This document shows positions 32,719 through 41,119 of a stretch of 42,302 bases of DNA, piece after piece. The notes below the pieces were generated by a model. That model saw only the letters and a program-made list of their open reading frames with translations. It made no database searches and had not been told where the DNA came from. The first letter of the stretch is position 1, and the number at the start of each line of letters is the position of its first letter. Source of the stretch: Alphaproteobacteria bacterium (GTDB lineage: Bacteria; Pseudomonadota; Alphaproteobacteria; SMXP01). The position numbers were made by a program, and so were the translations under genes. The stretch lies in assembly GCA_028280675.1 (NCBI GenBank), contig JANQLI010000062.1:1-42302 (forward strand), given 5' to 3'.

Positions 32719-33363
32719 ATGACACCGCCATCAACCACAAAAGCATCGAAACGGAGCGCAAAACGCGAGGCCACAGAAGAAAAGCTGATCAAAGCGCTTG
32801 AAACACTCATTCTCCAGTACGGCGCTGAAGGCCTCGGCGTCAATAAAGTGGCCGAGGAAGCCGGTGTCGGCAAAGATCTTCTTTATCGCTACTTCGGAGG
32901 TCTTTCCGGATTGATTAGCCATTGGGTCACCGAAAGCGCAAACTGGCCAACGGCATTGGAGTTAATTGGTGGTGACACCACAGAATTTCATGCATTGCCC
33001 GAACACGAGCGCGTGAAACGAATCTTCATCAACTACTTACGTGAATTACGCAAGCGCCCTGTTCTGGTGCAAATCATGGCTGCACAATTTCTCAATCCAA
33101 CCGACATCACCCTGCCGTTTGAAAAAGCCAGTACGAAAATTTCAGATGATATTACCGATCTGGTGCGTGAGGTGAGTTCGGAGAACCTGCAACGTATCGC
33201 CTCGTTAAGTTTAGTGCTGGTCTCAAGTGCGAATTATCTTGCTATTCGCGCAACCAAACAGCCGATTTTTTATGGCCTCGACCTGAGCTCAAATGCAAGT
33301 TGGCATCACATTGAAGGCATCCTCGAAAGCATCATTGACGCCTATTGGACACGTGAAATGTGA
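32719..33363 (+). CDS. TetR-family regulator (third paralogue)
   Basis: A 214-residue TetR-type regulator. The helix-turn-helix covers about residues 15-60 (EEKLIKALETLILQYGA, AEEAGVGKDLLYRYFGGLSG), and WVTESANWP follows it like WVERRKIWP in tetR2. The C-terminal YLAIRATKQPIFYGLDLSSN matches the YLCLRS/YLVLRA block of the others. It closes the operon NmrA-like, MFS, TetR. Its TGA (33361-33363) directly abuts the CCA end of the tRNA gene on the other strand, marking the sharp edge between accessory and core genes. Confidence 0.9.
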   Translation: MTPPSTTKASKRSAKREATEEKLIKALETLILQYGAEGLGVNKVAEEAGVGKDLLYRYFGGLSGLISHWVTESANWPTALELIGGDTTEFHALPEHERVKRIFINYLRELRKRPVLVQIMAAQFLNPTDITLPFEKASTKISDDITDLVREVSSENLQRIASLSLVLVSSANYLAIRATKQPIFYGLDLSSNASWHHIEGILESIIDAYWTREM

Positions 33364-33440
33364 TGGTAGCGGAGGACGGATTTGAACCGCCGACACATGG
33401 ATCATGATTCCACTGCTCTAACCAACTGAGCTACTCCGCC
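33364..33440 (-). tRNA. tRNA-Met (anticodon CAU)
   Basis: A 77-nt cloverleaf with encoded CCA. The acceptor is GGCGGAG/CTCCGCT (G1-U72 wobble), D stem GCTC/GAGC, anticodon stem GTGGA/TCCAT, loop ATCATGA with anticodon CAU, and T arm GGCGG-TTCAAAT-CCGTC. The anticodon stem lacks the three G-C pairs of initiators, so elongator Met is most likely; Ile2(CAU) cannot be excluded. Position 37 is G, whereas ANN-decoding tRNAs normally have A37 for t6A, so the gene may be divergent. It abuts tetR3 with no gap. Confidence 0.9.
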
Positions 33441-33520
33441 ACAAGACCCTCTACGCCAGATCTGATCTCCGGGCGCGGCGAGAAGCCAGGGTTTTAGGCG
33501 CGCGGTCCTGTCCTGTCAAG

Positions 33521-34252
33521 TCAGGAAAGCTGCTCACGCAACCTCTTTTGCTGAGGATTTTTTTGCCACGGCATCGGCGCGGTTTCACCCTGCGCCGAAA
33601 CGGCTTCAAGGGCTGGCTTAGCCCGTTCACGATCAAACACCATTAAGGTGAATATATTCATCGGCCATAATTTCGTCTCGTATCTGAGCTCAAGACCATC
33701 ATGATTGAGCACGGCCTCTTTTTGGAAATCAGAATGCCATCCAATCGTGGTCGCATAACCCGCAAGGGCGCGCTCAACAACGCCTTTAATGCCACGCCCG
33801 TCAAAGAAGTGATTGAGAAGGATAATGCGTCCGCCGGGTTTACAAACCCGGCGCAATTCCGACATCACGCGGTTCACATCCGGCACAACCGTCATCACAT
33901 ACATGGCAACAACTGTGTCGAAATAGGCATCAGGAAACGTCAGTTGCGCCGCATCCATTTCATGAATCCCTGCGACATTATCGAGAGATTGTTCATTCAC
34001 GCGCTCACGGGCTTTTTGCAGCATATCCACGGACATATCGATACCAGTGATGTCCAAATGATCCGCATAGTATGGCAGAGACAGGCCCGTGCCGACACCC
34101 ACCTCAAGCACCCGGCCTTGGCCTGCATTGATTTCTTTGACAGCCGTTTTCCGAGCAAGGTCCGATATCCACCCGAATGACCAATCATAGATTGGCGCCC
34201 AGCGCGCATAGACTTTACGCACGGCGCTTTCATCATACTTCGTTATATCCAC
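33521..34252 (-). CDS. pmtA: Phosphatidylethanolamine N-methyltransferase, Rhodobacter-type PmtA-like
   Basis: A 243-residue class I SAM methyltransferase. I place the start at the GTG at 34252 with AGGGG about 7 nt upstream. The frame is open 43 codons further, but that part is unlike the family and would overlap mnmA. After YARWAPIYDWSFGWISD come motif I VLEVGVGTGLSLPYY, motif II GIDMSVDMLQKA, FPDAYFDTVVAMYVMTVVP and KPGGRIILLNHFF. These wordings are typical of the soluble PmtA that methylates phosphatidylethanolamine towards phosphatidylcholine with SAM. It is a core function at the edge of the accessory block. Confidence 0.85.
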   Translation of the reverse strand: MDITKYDESAVRKVYARWAPIYDWSFGWISDLARKTAVKEINAGQGRVLEVGVGTGLSLPYYADHLDITGIDMSVDMLQKARERVNEQSLDNVAGIHEMDAAQLTFPDAYFDTVVAMYVMTVVPDVNRVMSELRRVCKPGGRIILLNHFFDGRGIKGVVERALAGYATTIGWHSDFQKEAVLNHDGLELRYETKLWPMNIFTLMVFDRERAKPALEAVSAQGETAPMPWQKNPQQKRLREQLS

Positions 34253-34368
34253 ACCAATCCCCTCAAGATTTTCTGGCCACACATCGCGCCACTTTAAACA
34301 ACCGCACTTACGGATACCAGCAATGATTCTGTCACATTTACGATTATCACGTGACAATTCAGGCAAAA

Positions 34369-35565
34369 TTAAGCCTGCCAAGCAGCGCGGGTACTTTCAA
34401 TCCAGCCGCCACCCAGGATACGGCTGCCCCCTGAGTCCGGGTCATAAAAAACACAGGCCTGACCAGGGGCGACACCTTCCTCGTCACCGAGAAGCTCAAC
34501 CGCTAAGCGGTCGCCATCGTGCTGCGTCAAACGCGCCTCAATCGGCGGCCGTGTCGAACGCACCTTAACCAAAACCGGCAGATTCTCAGCGAAAGCTTGC
34601 GCCATTGGCCCATCGCCAAGCCAATTGATCTCGCGCAACAGGACATATTTCGTCAGCAATGCGTCCCGCGGTCCGACAATCACATGACGTTTGTCAGCAT
34701 CTAAAGCGATGACAAAAAGCGGGTCGCCTGTCGCCATCCCTAAACCGCGGCGCTGCCCAATCGTATAATGAATAATACCTTCATGTTGCCCGAGTATGCG
34801 TCCATCCACATGCACCACATCACCCGGTTCGCCCGCACCAGGACGCAGCCGTTCGATCACACTGGTGTAACGGCCCGTGGGGACAAAACAAATATCCTGG
34901 CTATCGGGTTTTTGCGCCGTCGGTACACTTAAGTCTTCGGCTAGATTGCGCGCTTCCGGTTTGGTTAGATCCCCCAATGGAAACCGCAAAAAGTCGAGTT
35001 GATCCCGCGTCGTGGTGAACAGGAAATAACTTTGATCGCGATCAGGATCGACCGCCCGGTGCAGCTCCGGCCCATGCGCGCCCCTAACGCGGCGTATATA
35101 ATGTCCCGTCGCCATGCAATCAGCGCCGAGATCTTTCGCTGTTTCTAAAAGGTCGCGAAATTTCACACGCTCATTACAAAGAATGCAGGGGATCGGGGTC
35201 TCACCCGCCACATAGGATGACGCAAATTCTTCCATCACTTCTTCTTGGAAACGCCGTTCATAATCGAGCACATAATGGGGAACGCCAATCGCTTCAGATA
35301 CGCGGCGCGCATCCAAAATATCTTGCCCTGCACAGCACGCGCCTTTTTTCTCAATCGCAACACCATGATCATAGAGCTGAAGCGTAATGCCAATCACCTC
35401 ATACCCCTGGCGCTTCAGAAGAGCCGCTGTGACTGACGAGTCGACTCCGCCAGACATTGCAACAACCACGCGGGTGTCTTCCGGCGCTTTCGCAAAGCCC
35501 AGACTATTCAGTCCTGATGGCGGTATTTGGCTTTCGAGGGCTTGCACCCCGGTTCCATACGACAT
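34369..35565 (-). CDS. mnmA: tRNA-specific 2-thiouridylase MnmA
   Basis: A 398-residue MnmA. The N-terminal PP-loop is VVVAMSGGVDSSVTAALLK. The catalytic cysteines lie in PCILCNERVKF and in the SQDICFVP segment, and GHYIRR, DQSYFLF and IGQRRGLG follow in family order, with the C-terminal beta-barrels after that. It thiolates U34 of tRNA Lys, Glu and Gln. The N-terminus is about 30 residues longer than the PP-loop needs, common in alphaproteobacteria. It lies downstream of flgL on the same strand with a 106-bp gap. Confidence 0.96.
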   Translation of the reverse strand: MSYGTGVQALESQIPPSGLNSLGFAKAPEDTRVVVAMSGGVDSSVTAALLKRQGYEVIGITLQLYDHGVAIEKKGACCAGQDILDARRVSEAIGVPHYVLDYERRFQEEVMEEFASSYVAGETPIPCILCNERVKFRDLLETAKDLGADCMATGHYIRRVRGAHGPELHRAVDPDRDQSYFLFTTTRDQLDFLRFPLGDLTKPEARNLAEDLSVPTAQKPDSQDICFVPTGRYTSVIERLRPGAGEPGDVVHVDGRILGQHEGIIHYTIGQRRGLGMATGDPLFVIALDADKRHVIVGPRDALLTKYVLLREINWLGDGPMAQAFAENLPVLVKVRSTRPPIEARLTQHDGDRLAVELLGDEEGVAPGQACVFYDPDSGGSRILGGGWIESTRAAWQA

Positions 35566-35671
35566 TCGTCACAACACTACATTAGAGAGGGCGCCATATT
35601 GCGCGCGGCGCACTATACGAATGATGAGGAAATCCGCAAGCCTAAGACGAAAAGACTGTGTTTTGAGGGGC

Positions 35672-36598
35672 TTAGATAAAATCCAGCAGGCTCATTCGCT
35701 GCAGAGAGGACAACATACGTAAGCTTGCTTCCGTTGCCACTTGCGTCTGATTCAGACGGGTAATCGCTTCGGCCATATCGACATCTTCAATATCCGAAAT
35801 AAATCCTTCGACATAGGTCCGCATGGAATTATGGCGTTCGGCAAGCTGTTGCACCTGGCTATGGCGGCGGCCATTTTGCGCCACTGCCTCATTCAGGTTT
35901 TGAATGATTTGATTGAAATTGGTCATCTCGGCTTGAATGAACGTCGATTGCGCATCTGTTAACGTCCCCGTGAAAGGCCCCGTCACAACATTGGCGTCAT
36001 ATTCAGCGATGCGTTTGATGACATCGAAAAGGTCCGTTGCGATGTCACTGGCCAGAAACCCATGCTCCATGGTGACATTATCATCCACCTTCACGCTTTG
36101 CTTCAGGTTTGTATTCTCAAATATGGCGGCAACCGATGGAGCCGCTATTAAATCCGCAAGTGTATCGATATTGACAGGCGGCACATCGGTGCGCGTGCCG
36201 CCATAGATATATTTGCCATCAACCTTCGTGTTCATAATACCGACGGCCGTTTCGAAGACCTGCTCAACGAATGCCATATAACCCGTGCCGGATTGTAAAG
36301 CGACGGCATTCAACGATTCCAATTTTAGATCCGTTGCCGATTTGGCCAGGTCTTCAAGTTGCACATTTTGCAATTCATAACGCCCAAGTAAAAACTGCGC
36401 CGTATCTTGATATTGTAAGACGCGTGATTCCAATCCTTTTGCCGACAACAAGAGACTTGCGTCCTTGGAGATGTCCTTAAAATACTCTGCTTTTTTACCC
36501 GTCGCCACTTGGCGTTCCGCTTGGAAGGCGCGCTCTTGCAATTGTTGGAACTGCGCCAGCATATACTGGCTTTTGGCAAAATCTGTTACACGTGTCAT
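35672..36598 (-). CDS. flgL: Flagellar hook-filament junction protein FlgL
   Basis: A 308-residue flagellin-like junction protein. The N-terminal coiled region (TDFAKSQYMLAQFQQLQERA, then QVATGKKAEYFKDI) and the C-terminal helix (MAEAITRLNQTQVATEASLR, SSLQRMSLLDFI) are the paired D0/D1 ends of FlgL. The middle YIYGGTRTDVPP is also typical. It starts 21 bp after flgK and is co-transcribed. It is exported by the flagellar type III system and sits between hook and filament. Confidence 0.95.
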   Translation of the reverse strand: MTRVTDFAKSQYMLAQFQQLQERAFQAERQVATGKKAEYFKDISKDASLLLSAKGLESRVLQYQDTAQFLLGRYELQNVQLEDLAKSATDLKLESLNAVALQSGTGYMAFVEQVFETAVGIMNTKVDGKYIYGGTRTDVPPVNIDTLADLIAAPSVAAIFENTNLKQSVKVDDNVTMEHGFLASDIATDLFDVIKRIAEYDANVVTGPFTGTLTDAQSTFIQAEMTNFNQIIQNLNEAVAQNGRRHSQVQQLAERHNSMRTYVEGFISDIEDVDMAEAITRLNQTQVATEASLRMLSSLQRMSLLDFI

Positions 36599-36619
36599 CT
36601 TCTCTACCCCAAACCGCGA

Positions 36620-38773
36620 TTAAACTGTATCCAGAAGAGCGTCGAACAATTCGCGCGCCGTGGTGATGAGGCGCGCGGCGGCATTATATGATTGTTGGTA
36701 GACCATCATATTCGCGAGCTCTTCATCCATATTCACGCCTTGAACAGAGTCGCGGCGTCCTTCAATTTCGTCTTTGAGTGTCAGCGTGTCGGCTTTCAGC
36801 GCATCGAGGCGTGCGGCTTCCGACGACGCATTACTTAAAACGAGGGCGCTGTATTCAGATAATGTGACACTGGCAGATCCCAACGTGCCGACGGCATCGA
36901 CCTGCAGTGTTTTTGTCGCCAAAGATTGTAAATCTAACGCACCCCGATTATCGCTCGCGGATACAACAATATCGCCAGTCACAGCTCCTTGCAGGTCCAG
37001 TTTTGCCAACGCAAATTCGTTATTGTTTGAGGCGATACGCGGAGTCAATCCAACATTGTTTGCCCGGTCCATGACCGCACTATCGCCCCAACCAAATAGG
37101 CCACTCATCGTCATCGCTGTCGCGCCACGTGACGTCGTATCATCAGTAACAAATACCGCGTAATCCCCGTAACTGGCATTCGGTGTTGCCGTGATGGCGC
37201 CATTGGCATCAAGCGCAAAGGACATGTAACTGCCATACCCCGTAACGGGATCATTCAAATCCGTGAGAATGTCATTCAGCGTTGCGCCTGCCACCGTATA
37301 GGTGAAAGGGGGTGTGACGGAGCCATCTGCATTGCGCATTTGAAACGTAATCGTTTCGCCTGGCGTGAAACCATGCGCATCGGTTCCGGTAAGGCCCGTA
37401 TCGAAGTGGCTGGGACTGGTCGCCGTCATAATGTCATTCAAGCCAAAGAAATGACTAAACCCTCGGCCGCCCCGGTCGCTTGGGTCGGCGGCATCTTGCG
37501 CAAAGGCAATGCCGTTCGTTGAATTAGCCGCCTGCACAGACAAAACGCCATTCACGAAACTTGCCGATCCATTGGCGCCAAGGGCTGTGTCAATGGCCGT
37601 GATCATGCTGCCAATCGTACCGCCAAGAGCAACAATGCCGCCACCATCAACAGACAACGTGCCTGCATCGAAATCAATATCAATGCGGCTCACCAACGAT
37701 CCATCGGCAGCCGTGATGGCGAGCGTGGTTTGCCCGGTAAACCCTAAACTGTCGGTAGAGAGCAATCCCGTATTTCGGCCCGTTAACGCATTCGGTGCCG
37801 GGAAAGCAACATTATCGTTGTGAATGGCGTTCATCTCATCAACGATAGCACCAGCAAGATTGCCGATTTCCATTTGCAAGGTCGGCAAAATACCATCACG
37901 CATCTCTAGCAAGCCATGCATTTCACCGCTATTGATCCGGGAATCAATGGCTGTGGCGGGTGGCACACGCTCTCCGCTTAAGGGATTGACCATCATCGCC
38001 GAAATGCCAGTCGGCAATGTCGAAACGGTGAAGCTGTTCTGCGGTTGATAGGTGAGCTCGGCATACATATGGCCAACCAACACAAATCCATCTTGTGTTG
38101 CGAGGTGCACGGCTCCACCTGATGTGTCGATGGTGCGCACATCCATAAATTCTGAAATCTGCTGGAAGACACGATCCCGTTCATCTTGAAGGCCTGTGGC
38201 ATCGCCACCAGTGGCTAACGTATGCTCAATCTGCGCATTTAGGGAATGCGCCTGCTCAAAAAGATTATTCAGTGACGTTGTATTTTGACCAATACGGCGA
38301 TCAATATCGGAACGCAGATTTTGAATCTGCGACGATAGGAAATTGAACGTATCCGCAAGCGATTGCAAATCATTCAACGCATCATCTCTACGGACCGAAG
38401 ATGTCACATCAAGAGAGAGATCCGCAAGCGAGGTCAACGCCTTATTCAAACGGGCCGATAACGACAATTGCTGGTCGGGCGATCCGAAAATGGACTGCAA
38501 TTGGTCATAGTAACGTGATTGCACATCATATTGCGCAAAGTCCGACGCCGCTTTCAATGATTCTGTAATAAAAAATTGATCGACAACACGGCGAACTTGA
38601 GAAAGCTCAACACCAACCGTTTGACCGGCAAGCACCTGCGGTGACAAATCAGCAACCTTGCGCGTATAGCCTGGCGTATTCACATTCGCGATATTATCGG
38701 ATGTGATTTTCAGCGCCTCTTGGTTCACATAAAGTGCACTTAAGGCATTTCCTAATATTGATCCTACGGTCAT
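36620..38773 (-). CDS. flgK: Flagellar hook-associated protein FlgK
   Basis: A 717-residue HAP1. The rod/hook N-terminal signature (ALYVNQEALKITSDNIANVN, TPGYTRKV) and the C-terminal NMMVYQQSYNAAARLITTAR end are clear, with long variable D2/D3 domains between. It is longer than the ~550-residue enteric protein but within the alphaproteobacterial range. It leads the flgK-flgL unit, divergent from fliK-flgD-flgE. A dyad element at 38875-38903 lies about 100 bp upstream. Confidence 0.95.
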   Translation of the reverse strand: MTVGSILGNALSALYVNQEALKITSDNIANVNTPGYTRKVADLSPQVLAGQTVGVELSQVRRVVDQFFITESLKAASDFAQYDVQSRYYDQLQSIFGSPDQQLSLSARLNKALTSLADLSLDVTSSVRRDDALNDLQSLADTFNFLSSQIQNLRSDIDRRIGQNTTSLNNLFEQAHSLNAQIEHTLATGGDATGLQDERDRVFQQISEFMDVRTIDTSGGAVHLATQDGFVLVGHMYAELTYQPQNSFTVSTLPTGISAMMVNPLSGERVPPATAIDSRINSGEMHGLLEMRDGILPTLQMEIGNLAGAIVDEMNAIHNDNVAFPAPNALTGRNTGLLSTDSLGFTGQTTLAITAADGSLVSRIDIDFDAGTLSVDGGGIVALGGTIGSMITAIDTALGANGSASFVNGVLSVQAANSTNGIAFAQDAADPSDRGGRGFSHFFGLNDIMTATSPSHFDTGLTGTDAHGFTPGETITFQMRNADGSVTPPFTYTVAGATLNDILTDLNDPVTGYGSYMSFALDANGAITATPNASYGDYAVFVTDDTTSRGATAMTMSGLFGWGDSAVMDRANNVGLTPRIASNNNEFALAKLDLQGAVTGDIVVSASDNRGALDLQSLATKTLQVDAVGTLGSASVTLSEYSALVLSNASSEAARLDALKADTLTLKDEIEGRRDSVQGVNMDEELANMMVYQQSYNAAARLITTARELFDALLDTV

Positions 38774-38874
38774 CTTTCTAACCTAATAATATCACCCCGC
38801 ATGCAGTCACTGGGGACGAAACAGTTTTTAAAGCTAGGCGAATATGACCGGGCAGCAGGCGCATTCCGTCTCTT

Positions 38875-38903
38875 ATGCGGCAAAAAATACCCGGCACCCG
38901 CAT
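38875..38903. promoter_or_regulatory. Dyad ATGCGG-N17-CCGCAT upstream of flgK
   Basis: Perfect 6-bp arms, about 100-130 bp upstream of flgK. The sequence resembles the fliK-side dyad: both have TATGCGG, an A/T-rich middle, then CCG and CACCCG. They are candidate binding sites for a flagellar activator. Confidence 0.4.
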
Positions 38904-39123
38904 GCAAATCTGCGCACCATATCAGCGGCGTTTTTTGCATAAGTATTTGAATTATATTATGTATTTCTATCATGCTTCTAACTTTTCCACGCTCTTTTCG
39001 TGCGAGCGCGCTGATGAAATTGCAATGGCGGTGCCAAATATTTTTTGACTCTAAAAACTGGTGGATAGTTTTTATCCGTACACAAATTACATTCGGAAAA
39101 GGGGCCTGGATTGGAGAGGCATT

Positions 39124-39165
39124 TTTAACCGCTCTATGCGGAAATATTTGCCGCACCCGGTTAAA
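39124..39165. promoter_or_regulatory. Nested dyad element upstream of fliK
   Basis: Outer perfect arms TTTAACCG and CGGTTAAA (39124-39131, 39158-39165) enclose inner arms TGCGG and CCGCA (39137-39141, 39151-39155) around AAATATTTG. It lies 150-195 bp upstream of fliK. The TTAACC/GGTTAA outer halves recall CtrA half-sites, but the spacing does not fit a standard TTAA-N7-TTAA box. Confidence 0.45.
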
Positions 39166-39237
39166 TCGCGCTAGTGACAAATCACGCAGTGTATTCTGAA
39201 CTGGCAGAAATCAAACGTTTTTGCAATAGCGGAAAAC

Positions 39238-39253
39238 TGGCCCAAGCTTTGCT
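39238..39253 (+). promoter_or_regulatory. Sigma-54-type promoter candidate for fliK
   Basis: TGGCCCAAGCTTTGCT has GG and GC separated by exactly 10 bases, the -24/-12 rule, with good TGGC and TTGC boxes. The predicted start lies about 55 nt before the fliK ATG. Flagellar genes of this stage are often sigma-54 dependent in alphaproteobacteria such as Caulobacter. Confidence 0.5.
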
Positions 39254-39317
39254 TTTCTATGGGCCGATGATTGGTATCGCGCAATGATTTATTGCCGCAA
39301 TGTTTTGAAAGACAGGA

Positions 39318-41099
39318 ATGAACGCGCCAGTAGACATAAGTCACATCATGACTGCCGCTGAAACGCCCGCCAGGAAGGACAAATTCGGCGCGGCGTCTAC
39401 TGGTATGTTTAAAGAAGAATTAGACAAACGCCACCAAACAGCGCCTAAGACCTTGATTGATGAACCAGAGACATCACCTTCAACACCAGCACAGGATGCG
39501 CCGCGGTCCATACCAACCCAGAAGAAGACATCTGACGCAAGTGAAACGGACAGTGCAACTCAGGAAAGCGCAGCGATATGGACTGCAACAGACGCACCCC
39601 CAGCCGCACTTGCGCAAACGGACCTTAATCTATCGACGGCGCAAAATCCACATGCGGTAACCGCAAACTCAGGTATCGAACAAGATGCGGTACTGAACAC
39701 CACGGCCGCTACTGCCGCATCCACGACGCGCCCCAGTCATGCATCTAAGAATGTTATCCAAGCACAAGAAAGTGGGCGTCATCTCGGACAAATCGGTGTT
39801 GCCCCAGGACCATTAAAGTCAGAGCAGCCCAAGAAAGACCTAGCTCAAACGGGCGCGCAAGCATCAAACATGACGCCTCACGACGGCAAACCACATGTTG
39901 CTTCAACTCTTAGCGAAGCAGCGTCAGCGGATTCTGCAAAGGCGATGAGTCATCAACCTGCCTTTGCGCAAAATGTTGTCTCTGAACATGTCACAGTTCA
40001 GGGCGCGGCCGCGCATGCGGGCGAAGAGGTGATCACCAGGGCCATAACAGCGCCTTCAGCATCAACAGCTTCACCTGAAGCACAGGCTCTGACAGGCACC
40101 GCCCAGACCGCCGCGGCTGCAACGGACGGCCAAGTCAAACCAGCACCTCAAACCGTCATGGATAATGGAGCGCTTTCGGTTGTACCTCCACAGTCACAGA
40201 AACATGCACCCGCAACGCAGCCGCAAACACCTGCTTCACCGCAAGCCTCTCTTCCCGCAACAGAACACCTTCTTGCTGAGCCCGTGAAAGCACCACACGA
40301 TCAAGCAATGATGACGCAAGCGCAACCGCGCCCAAGCGAAGAGACACCAGCATTGTTTGGTCAGCCAGCAAAAGCTGATAGCACGCAAGGCCAAACAAAA
40401 AGGCAGGCCACTTCGGCATCGGCGACTGGGATGACACAACCAGATAGCCTCAAGCAAACGGCAACAAACACACCTGCAGCGCACGTGCACACCGTGCAAA
40501 CTCCAGAACAGATACGCACCCCTGAATTGCCTTTTGAAGCCTTGGCGCAAAATGATGTGGATAGCAATCCGGACCTTTTACCGCAATTGAGTCACAATGA
40601 ACGGCCTTTGCAATCGATCCCAACAAGCACACTCTCCTTACGCATGAGCACAGGACAGGCGGTTGTACCGCCGACTGACCTCGCCATGCATATCGCAAAG
40701 CATGTGCAGAATGGCGATAGCCACTTTGAAATTCGCATCGACCCGCCTGAGCTTGGCCGTATTGAAGTGAAAATGACCGTGAACCATGAAGGCCGTATCC
40801 AGGCCGTTCTGATGGCTGAACGTCCCGAAACATTGGACATGATGCAACGCGATCAACGCCAGCTCGAACAAGCCCTGCGTGACATGGGTGTGGATGTGGA
40901 TTCAGGCTCGCTTGATTTTTCATTACGTGACGGCAATGGACAAGAGGATAAAGAAAGCGATTGGCAAGCCAACGCGCGCCTCGATCATGAAGACATGGGA
41001 TACGAAGAGGACCTTGTGACTTTAGCTGAAATGCAGCTCCCAAAGGACACGTATGGCTTTCAAACTGTCACTCCACTGCGTGTGAACATTCGAGCTTAA
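39318..41099 (+). CDS. fliK: Flagellar hook-length control protein FliK
   Basis: A 593-residue protein with a long low-complexity Ala/Thr/Gln/Pro/Ser-rich N-terminal ruler (about 1-430) and the conserved C-terminal Flg_hook domain (about 455-550, with FEIRIDPPELGRIEVKMTVN and LEQALRDMGVDV). FliK measures hook length and switches export specificity. ATG context is AGACAGGA just upstream. It is followed by flgD after 20 bp and flgE, the usual order. Confidence 0.93.
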   Translation: MNAPVDISHIMTAAETPARKDKFGAASTGMFKEELDKRHQTAPKTLIDEPETSPSTPAQDAPRSIPTQKKTSDASETDSATQESAAIWTATDAPPAALAQTDLNLSTAQNPHAVTANSGIEQDAVLNTTAATAASTTRPSHASKNVIQAQESGRHLGQIGVAPGPLKSEQPKKDLAQTGAQASNMTPHDGKPHVASTLSEAASADSAKAMSHQPAFAQNVVSEHVTVQGAAAHAGEEVITRAITAPSASTASPEAQALTGTAQTAAAATDGQVKPAPQTVMDNGALSVVPPQSQKHAPATQPQTPASPQASLPATEHLLAEPVKAPHDQAMMTQAQPRPSEETPALFGQPAKADSTQGQTKRQATSASATGMTQPDSLKQTATNTPAAHVHTVQTPEQIRTPELPFEALAQNDVDSNPDLLPQLSHNERPLQSIPTSTLSLRMSTGQAVVPPTDLAMHIAKHVQNGDSHFEIRIDPPELGRIEVKMTVNHEGRIQAVLMAERPETLDMMQRDQRQLEQALRDMGVDVDSGSLDFSLRDGNGQEDKESDWQANARLDHEDMGYEEDLVTLAEMQLPKDTYGFQTVTPLRVNIRA

Positions 41100-41119
41100 G
41101 CAAAGAAAGATGATCTAAG

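Larger units (their letters stand above)
38774..39317. other. Divergent flagellar promoter region (flgK / fliK)
   Basis: A 544-bp region without a believable gene; short open frames here lack ribosome sites and recognisable domains. It holds two related dyads (38875-38903 and 39124-39165) and a sigma-54-like promoter pointing to fliK (39238-39253). The size and the paired elements suggest shared control of early/late flagellar genes. Confidence 0.6.

Noticed and set aside
33364..33440. Initiator tRNA-fMet
   Set aside because: The anticodon stem lacks the three consecutive G-C pairs of initiators.
38972..39199. Short plus-strand frame in the flgK-fliK gap
   Set aside because: No ribosome site or domain; it overlaps the nested dyad element and looks like regulatory DNA.
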